A stretch of 64,000 bases of DNA from Salinivibrio sharmensis (GTDB lineage Bacteria; Pseudomonadota; Gammaproteobacteria; Enterobacterales; Vibrionaceae): assembly GCF_001995985.1 (NCBI RefSeq), contig NZ_MUFC01000003.1:62001-126000 (forward strand), written 5' to 3'. Shown in pieces: positions 39,626 through 48,191 of this stretch (position 1 is its first letter; each line of letters starts with the position of its first letter). The notes under the pieces were generated by a model. It was not told the DNA's origin. It did not search any database and worked only from the letters and a program-made list of their open reading frames with translations. A program made the position numbers and the translations under genes.

Positions 39626-40059
39626 TCGGCGCCTGTGCAGGTCAACTCAGTGTCAAACTGATGACGTAATTTTTCAATCAAAGGACGATCAGCGGCACTG
39701 AACACTCCAGCATCGAGGCGACGAGGCTCACTCCAATACATCGCCTGATGCTGGTTGAGTGCTAACGTTCCATCAATTACGTCACACCAAAAGCTGCAAA
39801 GTACGATCACTTTATCGCCGTAATCGAATTCGGTTTCCAAAATTGGGGCGCCAACTTGGATATCTACCCCAAACTCTTCTCGCCACTCTCGCGCAAGTGC
39901 TTGCTGGTCGCTCTCGCCTTGCTCGACTTTGCCACCCGGAAATTCCCACCAACTAATAAACTGCGCATCCGGTTGGCGTTGAGCCACCAACACTTGGTGA
40001 TCTTGGGTCGCAACACCGGCGACAACACGAAGGGAAGAGCATTGTTTTGACTGCTTCAT
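39604..40059 (-). CDS. Nudix hydrolase, NudG/MutT-like
   Basis: Nudix pyrophosphohydrolase of 151 residues acting on (oxidised) nucleoside triphosphates. The Nudix box GKVEQGESDQQALAREWREEFGV begins at Gly43 and fits Gx5Ex7REUxEExGU. The flanking WWEFPGG and the C-terminal HQAMYWSEPRRL resemble E. coli NudG (5-hydroxy-CTP/dCTP and 8-oxo-dGTP cleavage) somewhat more than MutT, so I call it NudG-like; the split from MutT is not certain. It is the last gene of a tight minus-strand run, four bases after the YecA-family gene. Confidence 0.8.
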   Translation of the reverse strand: MKQSKQCSSLRVVAGVATQDHQVLVAQRQPDAQFISWWEFPGGKVEQGESDQQALAREWREEFGVDIQVGAPILETEFDYGDKVIVLCSFWCDVIDGTLALNQHQAMYWSEPRRLDAGVFSAADRPLIEKLRHQFDTELTCTGADKADAMM

Positions 40060-40063
40060 CTAA

Positions 40064-40702
40064 TTAACGCCCACAACATTTTTTAAATTTTGCGCCACTG
40101 CCACATGGACAAGGATCGTTGCGACCTATCGACTTAAATGGATTAACCTGGTGCGCACCATGCGTGCCTTGTTGTGCTTCATCCGCCGCTTTTGCCACTT
40201 CTTGGATCATTAAATCCAGTTGCTCCATATATTGCCCGGGCTCAACGTCAATGCCGACCTCTTTCATTTGCGCTAACGTGCCTGCTTCATCGTGCAGCAG
40301 CAACATGCTGGTGACTAAGGCGGATAGCATCCGGCGACTGCCATCATTGAGCGTCACCTCGTGCCAGTGCGGCTCAACATAGGGCCACACCGCTAAAAAC
40401 CCCTCGGCGAACGCTTGGGCGTGCTCACCGCGCATCGACAACATTAAGCTATCCGGCAATAGATAATCATTACGCATTAGGGCGTGATATTGCTGCTCAA
40501 GGTGCGCCAGTACTGCCTGCTTATCGTCTTGATTGAGGCTAACGACCTCATCCTCCTCTTCAATGCCTGCAGTCACTAACACCGACAGCCAGGTATCAGG
40601 ATCTAAAGGAGCCGGACATATATTCGCGGCCAGGAGGGCACCTTCAATAAAACTGGCGGGCATCCCCTCCCAGTGCTCAGAGAGTGTTACTAGTGTTGAC
40701 AT
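40064..40702 (-). CDS. YecA/UPF0149 family protein with SEC-C motif
   Basis: Cytoplasmic protein of 212 residues. The N-terminal YecA-type domain (about 15-165) shows [14 protein letters not shown] and [19 protein letters not shown]. The C-terminus is the zinc-binding SEC-C motif, [19 protein letters not shown], the same type that ends SecA. The molecular role is unknown; relatives in E. coli bind ribosomes or SecA-related targets in some reports. Its start overlaps the end of dusC by 13 bases, and nudG-like follows four bases after its stop, indicating translational coupling. Confidence 0.85.
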   Translation of the reverse strand: MSTLVTLSEHWEGMPASFIEGALLAANICPAPLDPDTWLSVLVTAGIEEEDEVVSLNQDDKQAVLAHLEQQYHALMRNDYLLPDSLMLSMRGEHAQAFAEGFLAVWPYVEPHWHEVTLNDGSRRMLSALVTSMLLLHDEAGTLAQMKEVGIDVEPGQYMEQLDLMIQEVAKAADEAQQGTHGAHQVNPFKSIGRNDPCPCGSGAKFKKCCGR

Positions 40703-41691
40703 AAGCTTTCCTGTGTCATGAATTCTGTTTGTTGACGTGCTTTATCCAGCTCTCGAACGATTTCATCAGCGCGATTCAATACACGAATCGCTTTGAAACA
40801 CGCATCTGCTTGCGGGTAATACTGACGCAAATACTTAAACCATTGCTTGATGCGGTTGGGGAAATACTGTGCCTTATCCCCTTGGCGCTCTTGCTCGGCA
40901 TAGCGAATCAGCAATGCGAGCACGGCAGGCCAAGGCATCGGTGCGGCATCATCACGGATATGCTGACCGAGATTCGGCATGTTTAACGCCCCACGGCACA
41001 CCATTAAGGTATCGCAACCGGTCATGGCTTGGCAGCGAAGTGCATCGTCACGGTGCCAAATATCGCCATTAGCCGTCACTGGAATAGCCACTTGTTGATT
41101 GATATCGGCAATTAAATCCCAACGAATGGTCCCCGCTTTGTAGCCATCTCGCTTGGTACGTCCGTGAACCACTAACTCATTCGCCCCCGCATCGGCCACC
41201 GCTTGGGCAATACTCAGATAGTCATCAAGATCGTTAAAGCCAAGGCGAATCTTAGCGCTTACCGTATGAGCCGGGTCAACCGCATCTCTCACGGCTTTGA
41301 CCACATCAAACATATGCTCTGGGGTTTTAAGCAGCGCTGCCCCACCACGGTTGCCGTTGACGGTTTTCGATGGGCAGCCAAAATTAATATCAATTCCTTG
41401 CGAGCCCAGTTCGATGGCACGCACCGCGTTACCCGCCATCGCGTGGGGGTCTTGTCCTAAAAGCTGCACCCGGACCGGCGTGCCCGCGGTGGTGAAGCCC
41501 CCTTGCGCTAGTTCCGGACAAAAGCGATGAAAGACTTTTTCTGGCAAGCGTTGGTCGACCACGCGCACAAACTCGGTGACACAGAGGCTGTAGTGATTAA
41601 TCTCGGTGAGCAACTTGCGCATTAACGGGTCGAGTACCCCTTCCATCGGGCCCAAGACGATACGTGGTGGTGATTGATGTGTTTGACTCAT
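40690..41691 (-). CDS. dusC: tRNA-dihydrouridine(16) synthase DusC
   Basis: Flavin enzyme that reduces U16 in tRNA. The 333-residue chain starts with a short polar extension, then [22 protein letters not shown], where the MEGVLD pattern marks DusC rather than DusA or DusB. The active-site cysteine is Cys106 in [20 protein letters not shown] (E. coli Cys98). FMN-binding stretches [13 protein letters not shown] and [14 protein letters not shown] follow. It is the first gene of the dusC-yecA-nudG run and is slightly longer than E. coli DusC (315). Confidence 0.94.
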   Translation of the reverse strand: MSQTHQSPPRIVLGPMEGVLDPLMRKLLTEINHYSLCVTEFVRVVDQRLPEKVFHRFCPELAQGGFTTAGTPVRVQLLGQDPHAMAGNAVRAIELGSQGIDINFGCPSKTVNGNRGGAALLKTPEHMFDVVKAVRDAVDPAHTVSAKIRLGFNDLDDYLSIAQAVADAGANELVVHGRTKRDGYKAGTIRWDLIADINQQVAIPVTANGDIWHRDDALRCQAMTGCDTLMVCRGALNMPNLGQHIRDDAAPMPWPAVLALLIRYAEQERQGDKAQYFPNRIKQWFKYLRQYYPQADACFKAIRVLNRADEIVRELDKARQQTEFMTQESLCQH

Positions 41692-41752
41692 GCCATACCT
41701 TTGCGATTAAGGCGCGCTATTTTGCCAGCTTTTTCGCCAAAGCGCAGCTAAC

Positions 41753-41783
41753 AAAAAAGCCAGTCAAAAAATGACTGGCTTTC
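41753..41783 (-). terminator. Terminator of the Scs operon
   Basis: Stem AAGCCAGTCA / TGACTGGCTT with a 5-base loop. On the minus strand it is followed by TTTTTT, 24 bases past the scsC-like stop. Confidence 0.88.
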
Positions 41784-41807
41784 ATATCGTTAGCGACACC
41801 GGTGGCG

Positions 41808-42539
41808 TTAGCCGTCGGCTCTTGCCGCGTCAACCATGGCTTCTAGCTGTGGGTAAGGCAAATAGCCAGGTGCGACCTGCTCGCCGATGATCATTGCTGG
41901 AGTGCCTCTGAGCCCCAGCTCAACAAAGGCGCGATAGTTTTCTGCAACCGCTTTCCCGGTCACCTCTTTGCCTTCTAGTAACGCCTCTGTGTCGGTTTTC
42001 TTGGCAATTTTCTCTAATGAGCGGGCATCATGCATACCGCGTTTATTCATCAATAATTGATGAACCTGCGCAAAGGCCTCAGGTTTTTCCAGCCACACAT
42101 TCATCGCATACACCGCTGAATTGGTGCCGAGTGATTCGATACTCTGCTGTTTGAGTGGTACGGCAATATTGATCACCTTGACATCATCATGCGCGGCGAC
42201 CAATTTCTGTAACTCTTCTTCCAGCTTTTTACAGTATGGGCAGTTGTAGTCCATAAAGTTCACCACTGTGACGTCAGGGTTCTCAGCACCAATCCAACTG
42301 TGGGTGTCCGATTCAAACCAATCACGGCGTGCAGCAAGGTTTTCCTTTAACGTTTTTTGTTGTTCAACAAACTTTTGCAAACTCTGGTTGAGGTTGGCAA
42401 TCAGTTTGGGGTTCTCTTCCAACAAGCTAACAATTTCGTCCAGTTGCGCTTGCTCAGTATCCGACAACGTATTCGCACTGACAGGAAGAGCCAGAAGCAG
42501 TAGAGCCCAAAAAGGGGCGATATAGCGAGATAAGGACAT
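41808..42539 (-). CDS. DsbA-family thiol oxidoreductase, ScsC-like
   Basis: Periplasmic thioredoxin-fold protein of 243 residues from the MSLSRYIAPF start (AAAGGAA upstream; the ORF extends further into the preceding gene). Signal peptide about 1-22 ending VSAN. A helical N-terminal arm (about 25-75, rich in Glu/Gln/Leu) precedes the DsbA domain with CPYC at 100-103 and the cis-Pro loop GTPAMII. A leading helical arm is what makes some ScsC proteins trimeric; this is inference. It is the last gene of an operon with ScsD- and ScsB-type partners and should receive electrons from ScsB, acting as an isomerase or reductase, perhaps against copper-induced misoxidation. Confidence 0.83.
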   Translation of the reverse strand: MSLSRYIAPFWALLLLALPVSANTLSDTEQAQLDEIVSLLEENPKLIANLNQSLQKFVEQQKTLKENLAARRDWFESDTHSWIGAENPDVTVVNFMDYNCPYCKKLEEELQKLVAAHDDVKVINIAVPLKQQSIESLGTNSAVYAMNVWLEKPEAFAQVHQLLMNKRGMHDARSLEKIAKKTDTEALLEGKEVTGKAVAENYRAFVELGLRGTPAMIIGEQVAPGYLPYPQLEAMVDAARADG

Positions 42540-42565
42540 TGGGTTTCCTTTTGATAAATATAAAG

Positions 42566-43087
42566 TCATAACACCAGCCTTAACCATAGGCCAAGCGGTG
42601 TCGTGAAGCCTGTTGTGATTGACGTGATTTTTCCTTGCTCGATCACCATCACGGTGGGCGTCACTTTCACCGCAAATGCGTTAGAAAGCGCCCCGCTTTG
42701 ATCGTTCACTACAGGAAAATCATAACCATGATGAGCAAGGTATCCCGCAACGTGTTTATCTGAGCCTGAGCGTAACGCGATCGAGACTACCTGCGCATGA
42801 CCACTTAACCAATCTACCGAGGGTGTCACAAAACGGCAGACACCGCACCAACTTGCCCATACATAGACAAGCACGGGCTTTTGCTGCGACATGACGATCA
42901 AATCCTGCTGGCGGCCATCCAGCAAACGCATCGACTCGACCGGCATCTGACTGGTGTCGATATCGCGGCTTCGCCACCAATCCATCGCGGTACTCGATAT
43001 CAGCACAAACACGATGAGCCAGCAAATGTCACGCGCACCGCGTTTGACCCGTTGACGCCAAGACCGTTTCATTTGCTTGGCTGTCAT
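42566..43087 (-). CDS. TlpA-like membrane-anchored thioredoxin, ScsD-like
   Basis: Thioredoxin-fold protein of 173 residues with one N-terminal membrane anchor (about 20-37) and a periplasmic domain. The active site is WASWCGVC with Cys81 and Cys84, and the cis-Pro loop is KVTPTVMVI. It matches the ScsD/TlpA group. Its start overlaps the end of scsB by four bases (ATGA), so translation is coupled. The stop is 26 bases before the ScsC-like start. Confidence 0.83.
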   Translation of the reverse strand: MTAKQMKRSWRQRVKRGARDICWLIVFVLISSTAMDWWRSRDIDTSQMPVESMRLLDGRQQDLIVMSQQKPVLVYVWASWCGVCRFVTPSVDWLSGHAQVVSIALRSGSDKHVAGYLAHHGYDFPVVNDQSGALSNAFAVKVTPTVMVIEQGKITSITTGFTTPLGLWLRLVL

Positions 43088-45207
43088 GGTGTTTTCGCCT
43101 GCTCAATCGCCGCCATCACCGCTCTATCAGTCAAAATAACCGGTAAGGCGATCCCTTCAGGCGCACCGGGGCCATAAACAATGTTGAACGGTACCCCATA
43201 ACGCTGGTGCTTTTGCAAATACTGCGTCACGGTATCGCTCGGGCGCGTCCAATCACCTTGCATTGACACCACATTCGGTGCGGTGATGGCGTCATACACG
43301 GGGGATTGTAAAATCACACCCACTTTGTTGGCATGGCAGGTAATGCACCAATCCGCCGTCACATCAACAAACACCAATTTACCCTGATCCACCGCTTGAT
43401 CGATCGCGGCCTCATCAAGACTCATCCAGTTTGGTTCCGAGTTTAATGGCGTTGCCCATCGCTGCGCGGTCAATGACGCACCAATCAGCCCAAGCACCAC
43501 CACCACTAGCAACCCAGCCGTGCCTTTAATCGCCGCTAGTTTTCCAAGGGTGCGATATGTTAGCCACACACTGGCAACCAGCAGCAGCGTGCCCACTGCG
43601 ATAGCGCCAGCAACGCCAAGATATGGCATCCACAACCAGAATAACCACACCGTGGTACCGGCCAGCAATAACGCGAATACCCGTTTGACATGATTCATCC
43701 AAGGGCCAGGTTTGGGCAATGCACGCGTCAGCCCAGGAAAAGCCGCGACCAATAGCCACGGCAGTGCCATGCCAACCGCCAGAGCGGTAAAGATCAACCA
43801 CAAAGAGGTCAAGGACCCACCCAGCGCGTACGCCACGGCCGTACCAAGGAAAGGGGCCGAACACGGTGTGGCCAGTAAGGTGGCAAACACGCCTTGAACG
43901 AAGTGGCCGCTGGTGGTGTGGCCGCCGCGTGTCGCTAGCCACGTCTGCCAACTGGGCGGTAAGTCAAGACGCAGCACATCAAATAAGCTCAGGGCGAACA
44001 GCCAAATCACCAGCGTCATCACCCCAATAAATATCGGGCTTTGAAACTGGATCCCCCAACCGACGGCTTGCCCGGTGAGCTTTAATGCCATTAACAGACC
44101 CGCAATCGCCCAAAAGGACACCAGGATCCCCACCGCTGAGGCCAAAAACTGGCCGCGAATAGCGCCACGTGTGGCACTTGGATTGGCCACGATACTGTTG
44201 AGCTTGAGCCCAAGTACGGGGAGCACACAGGGCATTACGTTGAGAATCAAGCCACCCAAGAGGGCAATCCCGCCAATCATCCAAATCGATAATCCGGCTT
44301 GCGAAACCACACTGCCCGCCTGCACGATAGTGGCATGCTCAGCCAGCAGTTGCTTATCCATGACCGTCACTTGAACCGGTTTATCGGTAAGGTTGGGCGT
44401 TTCAATCCAATTGGTGACATCAAAGGTCGCGGTCAAGGTATCGCCATCACGCTGGATACTCGGCACGCCAAAGGTATCATCGATAACCGCATCACCATCC
44501 ACCAGCATATCGGGTTGCTGCCAAGCTTGGCTCCCAGTCACAGTGACCGCGAGCTGTTGCTGATTGGTATCCCACACCGCGGACTCAATCTGTACACTGG
44601 GTAGCGGCTTAGGCACTTGGCTCATCGCTTGGTTGAACTGATACATCCGCTCACCATCAGCCTCAAGCGTGCTCGGGGTAAAATCGAGAGAGAGCGGATA
44701 GTCAGTAATCACACACACAGTGGTGCACGAAGATAAACGTAAGGTGGCATCCAGCGATACCGGCTGTTGCCACGTATTAACCTCAAAGGTCAGCGGGAAA
44801 GTCACCTGCCCTTTGTAGCCCAACATGGTCAGGCCAAGTAGCTCATGGCGACTAGGGGCCGGCCAATGCCAAGTAATATCGTCCAGGTTTTGGCTGTCGT
44901 TGATGATAAGTTCCGGCGCCACCCCGCCCTCGCCTGGCGAGCGCCAATACGTTTTCCAATGGCCTTGTAACCGGATAGAGAGCAACCCATCGAGGTGTTG
45001 AGTCTCTGGATGACCTTGTCCAGTTAATGCGAGGCGCGCCTCAACGGGCGGATGGTCGGGGTTACTGAGCCAACCTGTATCAGGCGCAGTGGCTCGTACC
45101 GCCGGGCTGAGTAGCAGTAAGAACAAAAACAAAAGCGGCAGTAAAGCAAAACCTTGCCAAACATAGCCGTGTTTAACAAAGCGCCAATAGTTTTTGAGTC
45201 GATTCAT
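43084..45207 (-). CDS. DsbD-like transmembrane electron carrier, ScsB-like
   Basis: Membrane reductase of 707 residues that passes electrons from cytoplasmic thioredoxin to periplasmic partners. A signal anchor lies at about 16-38, followed by a large periplasmic N-terminal region (about 45-300). Then come about eight membrane segments with two conserved cysteine motifs, NVMPCVLPVLGLKL and ATPCSAPFLGTAVAY. The C-terminal thioredoxin domain has ADWCITCHANK. This is the ScsB layout, larger than E. coli DsbD (565) because of the N-terminal part. Operon partners ScsD and ScsC follow. Confidence 0.88.
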   Translation of the reverse strand: MNRLKNYWRFVKHGYVWQGFALLPLLFLFLLLLSPAVRATAPDTGWLSNPDHPPVEARLALTGQGHPETQHLDGLLSIRLQGHWKTYWRSPGEGGVAPELIINDSQNLDDITWHWPAPSRHELLGLTMLGYKGQVTFPLTFEVNTWQQPVSLDATLRLSSCTTVCVITDYPLSLDFTPSTLEADGERMYQFNQAMSQVPKPLPSVQIESAVWDTNQQQLAVTVTGSQAWQQPDMLVDGDAVIDDTFGVPSIQRDGDTLTATFDVTNWIETPNLTDKPVQVTVMDKQLLAEHATIVQAGSVVSQAGLSIWMIGGIALLGGLILNVMPCVLPVLGLKLNSIVANPSATRGAIRGQFLASAVGILVSFWAIAGLLMALKLTGQAVGWGIQFQSPIFIGVMTLVIWLFALSLFDVLRLDLPPSWQTWLATRGGHTTSGHFVQGVFATLLATPCSAPFLGTAVAYALGGSLTSLWLIFTALAVGMALPWLLVAAFPGLTRALPKPGPWMNHVKRVFALLLAGTTVWLFWLWMPYLGVAGAIAVGTLLLVASVWLTYRTLGKLAAIKGTAGLLVVVVLGLIGASLTAQRWATPLNSEPNWMSLDEAAIDQAVDQGKLVFVDVTADWCITCHANKVGVILQSPVYDAITAPNVVSMQGDWTRPSDTVTQYLQKHQRYGVPFNIVYGPGAPEGIALPVILTDRAVMAAIEQAKTP

Positions 45208-45256
45208 AAGTCTGTTCCTTGTTAAGAATAAATACGCTATTTAGGAAGCTGGCGCT

Positions 45257-45616
45257 TTATTCTCGGAACACACAAAAGCAAAGGTGCCGTCGTCGATAGG
45301 TGGGTGGGTCGTGAGTGGGTAAGGTGATCGATACACTAACGGTCGCCATCACCGCAAGTAGCACAATCAGCCACCAAAGTGGTGACGGTAGCCAGTCTAA
45401 TGCCAACGCAGACGGATGCATCAACTGCTCAGAAAGCGAACACTTTTTACCCAGTGCGCTTTTTGCTCCCTCGGCGTCACCAATACTGACTGCTTGGCAA
45501 ACCGCTTGCGCCCCTGATTGCCAGCTCAGTTGGTTTTGCAAGGCACACACTGCTAGAACCCATAACGCAATCGCGAGGGCCCAGCCAGCTTTTGAACGAC
45601 GCGTGTACCTTTGCAT
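45257..45616 (-). CDS. Small membrane protein heading the Scs operon, unassigned
   Basis: Hypothetical protein of 119 residues from an ATG with an excellent AGGAGGTGGA upstream; the ORF could extend 12 codons further. Two hydrophobic segments are visible: about 11-27 and 80-97. Cysteines occur at 20, 36 and 55-56 and in the C-terminal RRRHLCFCVFRE tail, which has a CxC. It is cotranscribed with the ScsB-like gene, 49 bases downstream. Salmonella ScsA is of similar length and heads the scs locus, but I cannot confirm homology. Plausible role: accessory factor for copper or thiol stress; not demonstrated. Confidence 0.7.
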   Translation of the reverse strand: MQRYTRRSKAGWALAIALWVLAVCALQNQLSWQSGAQAVCQAVSIGDAEGAKSALGKKCSLSEQLMHPSALALDWLPSPLWWLIVLLAVMATVSVSITLPTHDPPTYRRRHLCFCVFRE

Positions 45617-45707
45617 TCCACCTCCTGTCGAGTTGGCGATCATTATGCCCAACAGCAGAAAATAAACAATGGGTTAGTCTGCACCACGGGGTGATAACGC
45701 TTTGGCG

Positions 45708-46148
45708 TTATCGCGGTTGCTGAGTCAACTGGATATGATCCTCCCAATCAATCACATCGATTTCGTACACCACGCTCTCTTTGACCGAGATCCCCGCTTT
45801 ATGCATCGCCGCTTTTGATCCTGTGATCAGAGGGTGCCACTCAGGCAGCGGTTTATTCTCCGCCAACAAGCGATACGCACAGGTTTCCGGCAGCCAATAA
45901 AACTCATCAATTTTATCGCGGGTAAGCTTCAAACATGACTCTTCATACGAAAAGCGGTTGGGATAGTCTTTGCACGAGCAGGTTTTATCATCGAGCAAAC
46001 TACAAGCGACATTGGTGTAGTAAAGCTCGTCTGTCTCTTCATCAATCAATTTGTGTAGGCAGCAACGGCCACAACCGTCACATAAAGATTCCCACTCCTC
46101 ATCGCTCATTTGCGCTAAGGTTTTTTGTTGCCAAAACGGCGTGCTCAT
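45708..46148 (-). CDS. ycgN: UPF0260 family cysteine-cluster protein YcgN
   Basis: Cytoplasmic protein of 146 residues in the YkgJ-type zinc/iron-chelating superfamily. The metal-binding pattern begins [13 protein letters not shown], continues with [18 protein letters not shown] and ends with ESCLKL and [10 protein letters not shown] chose [11 protein letters not shown] as the start, in agreement with YcgN N-termini; the longer ORF lacks support. Function unknown. It is head-to-head with a second cysteine-cluster gene and downstream of the Scs operon on the same strand order, though not part of it. Confidence 0.9.
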   Translation of the reverse strand: MSTPFWQQKTLAQMSDEEWESLCDGCGRCCLHKLIDEETDELYYTNVACSLLDDKTCSCKDYPNRFSYEESCLKLTRDKIDEFYWLPETCAYRLLAENKPLPEWHPLITGSKAAMHKAGISVKESVVYEIDVIDWEDHIQLTQQPR

Positions 46149-46310
46149 GATGTTTAATCTCTTTTTTATTGCCGCCTTTTCACGGCAACGACATTGCGCG
46201 CTTGTTATAACCATCATAGCCCTAAAGTGCAAGCAAGGCTTTTGTGGGTTGGATAGTGCAAAAGTGAGTGGTAGAGTGCCCGACTTTGCACGTTGACGGA
46301 GGCCATGACT

Positions 46311-46577
46311 ATGCCAACTGCATCGCCATTTTCGTGCCGCCTTGGGTGTGGTGCTTGCTGTATCGCGCCTAGCATTTCGTCACCGATCCCCGGAATGCCA
46401 AACGGTAAGCCCGCTGACACCCGTTGTGTGCAGCTGGATGATCGCAACCTATGTAAGCTATTTGGCTCTGACAACCGCCCCGATGTGTGTGCCGCATTCG
46501 ATGCCGACCCTGATGTGTGTGGTAATACCTATCAGCAAGCGCTCGACAACCTTATTTATCTGGAAGCGGCGACATAA
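46311..46577 (+). CDS. YkgJ family cysteine-cluster protein
   Basis: Small protein of 88 residues with the CxxCxxC-type cluster [13 protein letters not shown] near the N-terminus and further cysteines in TRCVQL, NLCKLFG, DVCAAF and DVCGNTY, enough for one metal site. Three starts are possible; GGAGG at 46298-46302 sits eight bases before the ATG at 46311, against two bases for 46305, so 46311 is preferred. The stop codon overlaps the A-run of the terminator used by the opposite-strand gene. Function unknown; likely zinc or iron-sulfur binding. Confidence 0.83.
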   Translation: MPTASPFSCRLGCGACCIAPSISSPIPGMPNGKPADTRCVQLDDRNLCKLFGSDNRPDVCAAFDADPDVCGNTYQQALDNLIYLEAAT

Positions 46578-46607
46578 AAAAACGCTGGCTTACCCTAGCC
46601 AGCGCTT
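46576..46607 (-). terminator. Terminator of the Tim44-like gene
   Basis: Stem CGCTGGCT / AGCCAGCG with a 6-base loop. On the minus strand it is followed by seven T that overlap the stop codon of the convergent YkgJ-family gene. Confidence 0.88.
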
Positions 46608-46637
46608 GATCTCTCCGGTTGTTTTCAGAGCAACGGA

Positions 46638-47498
46638 TTAGCTTTGAATACCCACGATTAGCCAAGGTGCGTTCGGCTGGCGTAAGTCACGCTCTAGGTG
46701 CCAAATATCGGTAATGTCCTCTTCCACGCCTTCAACACGGTCACAATAACGGCCGGTGAACTTCAGGCTCAGCTGGGCGGTGCGGCTGTCATAATCGGCG
46801 CGGACAATCTCTGCATCCACATACATGACCTCCGTATGCTGCTCTTCATCCAGTCTCGCACGCTCTGCCGCTAAATCATTATAAAGCTCGGGCGTCACAT
46901 ATTCTTGGATTTTATCCAACTCATTATGATTCCAAGCGCCTTGTAAAATACGATAATGTTCACGAGCACCACTTAAAAAGCTTTGCATATCGAACTGCGG
47001 AGGGAAATTAAACGGCACATCATTGTTTGCAGCACCAAACCCACCAGACGCCGCGCCTGTATCTGCCGCGTTTTGTCGGAAGGCATGAGGCTGTTCATGG
47101 TAATAGCCTTTATTTTGTCCCGCGTACGCTGGCCCTTGCGCTTGTGCGCCCGCTTTGGCTTGGGTAAGCCCGCGAAGAAATTTCATCGCAAAGTAAGCAA
47201 TGACACCTAAAATCAAGATGTCCATGAACTGGATACCTTCAAAGGCACCGCCGAAGAAAGCGGCCAGTAAACCACCGGCGAGCAAGCCACCGAGTAGACC
47301 ACCGGCGAGTCCTTTTTTGCTGGTTTTCGAGGTGTTTTGTTTGAGTGTGTTAGTATTGGTGGTGGTATTTTTGGGTGCAGGCGCGGTTTTAAAGCTTTTG
47401 CCAAACGATTTGCCGCCACCGAAGCGTTTTGCTTCTGCATAAGGTGCTGTTACAACAAAGACAAACATCAAGGCAGCAACAGAGAGTAATCTTTTCAT
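46638..47498 (-). CDS. Tim44-like domain membrane protein
   Basis: Protein of 286 residues. An N-terminal signal or anchor (about 1-22, ending YAEA) is followed by a low-complexity Lys/Thr/Asn segment, a Gly/Leu-rich hydrophobic stretch (KKGLAGGLLGGLLAGGLLAAFFGG, about 62-85) and another hydrophobic segment near 92-108. The C-terminal part (about 160-285) is a Tim44-like fold, with SFLSGAREHYRILQGAWNHNELDKIQEYVTPELY as its typical opening and a WLIVGIQS end. In mitochondria Tim44 recruits Hsp70; the bacterial role is unknown. Confidence 0.83.
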   Translation of the reverse strand: MKRLLSVAALMFVFVVTAPYAEAKRFGGGKSFGKSFKTAPAPKNTTTNTNTLKQNTSKTSKKGLAGGLLGGLLAGGLLAAFFGGAFEGIQFMDILILGVIAYFAMKFLRGLTQAKAGAQAQGPAYAGQNKGYYHEQPHAFRQNAADTGAASGGFGAANNDVPFNFPPQFDMQSFLSGAREHYRILQGAWNHNELDKIQEYVTPELYNDLAAERARLDEEQHTEVMYVDAEIVRADYDSRTAQLSLKFTGRYCDRVEGVEEDITDIWHLERDLRQPNAPWLIVGIQS

Positions 47499-47685
47499 TA
47501 TTGCATCATCTGTGGTTTTAGACTGTTATCATGCTAGATTTTCGGGTGATGAAGTCAATTATCAGTGCGAGAATAATTGTTACCAAACGTCATCCTAGCC
47601 CCGCTGTTTTGCGGTCAGTAGGAACCATTTGCCTCGCCTGTACTCCAAGCCATTAGTATTCTTTTCACTGCAATAGGACCAAGCC

Positions 47686-48081
47686 ATGAATGATACCCAC
47701 AGTAAATTTGTTGGTTACTTACTCTGGATCTTTGGTTTTCTCGGATCCCACCGGTTTTACTACGGAAAACCGGTAACTGGCACCCTCTGGTTTTTCACTC
47801 TAGGCCTTTTCTTTGTTGGCTGGATTGTGGATTTGTTCTTGATTCCTTCCATGGACAAAGAAGCCGATCTACGTTTTCGCAGTGGCCCCACGGATTTTAC
47901 CATTGCCTGGCTATTACTGACCTTTCTGGGTGTGTTTGGCATTCACCGTATGTACATGGGTAAATGGATCACTGGCTTTATTTACCTATTTACCGGTGGC
48001 TTTTTCTTAATTGGTGTGCTGTATGATTTTTGGACACTCAATGAGCAGGTGTCGATAAAAAACATGCAAAAATTCTCTTAG
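47686..48081 (+). CDS. Double TM2-domain membrane protein
   Basis: Membrane protein of 131 residues with two TM2 domains, each a pair of hydrophobic helices linked by a short turn with G-xHRFYYGK or G-xHRMYMGK: FLGSHRFYYGKPVTGTLWFFTLGL near 18-41 and VFGIHRMYMGKWITGFIYLFTGG near 86-108. The aspartate of each repeat (WIVDLF and LYDFW) follows. Function unknown; single TM2 domains occur in many bacteria, and the duplicated form is less frequent. Short unit with no neighbours on the strand until the MFS/PlsC gene. Confidence 0.82.
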   Translation: MNDTHSKFVGYLLWIFGFLGSHRFYYGKPVTGTLWFFTLGLFFVGWIVDLFLIPSMDKEADLRFRSGPTDFTIAWLLLTFLGVFGIHRMYMGKWITGFIYLFTGGFFLIGVLYDFWTLNEQVSIKNMQKFS

Positions 48082-48109
48082 TCCTCCTTTTTGTTAACTA
48101 ACTGGATGA

Positions 48110-48134
48110 TGCGCAACGCATTCAAGGTTGCGCA
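48110..48134. repeat. Inverted repeat upstream of the MFS/PlsC gene
   Basis: TGCGCAAC / GTTGCGCA with a 9-base spacer, in the 110-base gap after the TM2-protein gene. No T-run; possible 3' hairpin or operator. Confidence 0.45.
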
Positions 48135-48191
48135 CACCTCGCTCGCTGCTAGTATAAGTCGCTTACTGCAACGCGAAATGGATCTGCCTAC

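Noticed and set aside
43526-43951. 141-codon ORF within the ScsB-like gene
   Set aside because: Same-strand shifted frame inside a clear family protein; Arg/His/Cys-rich translation typical of a shadow frame.
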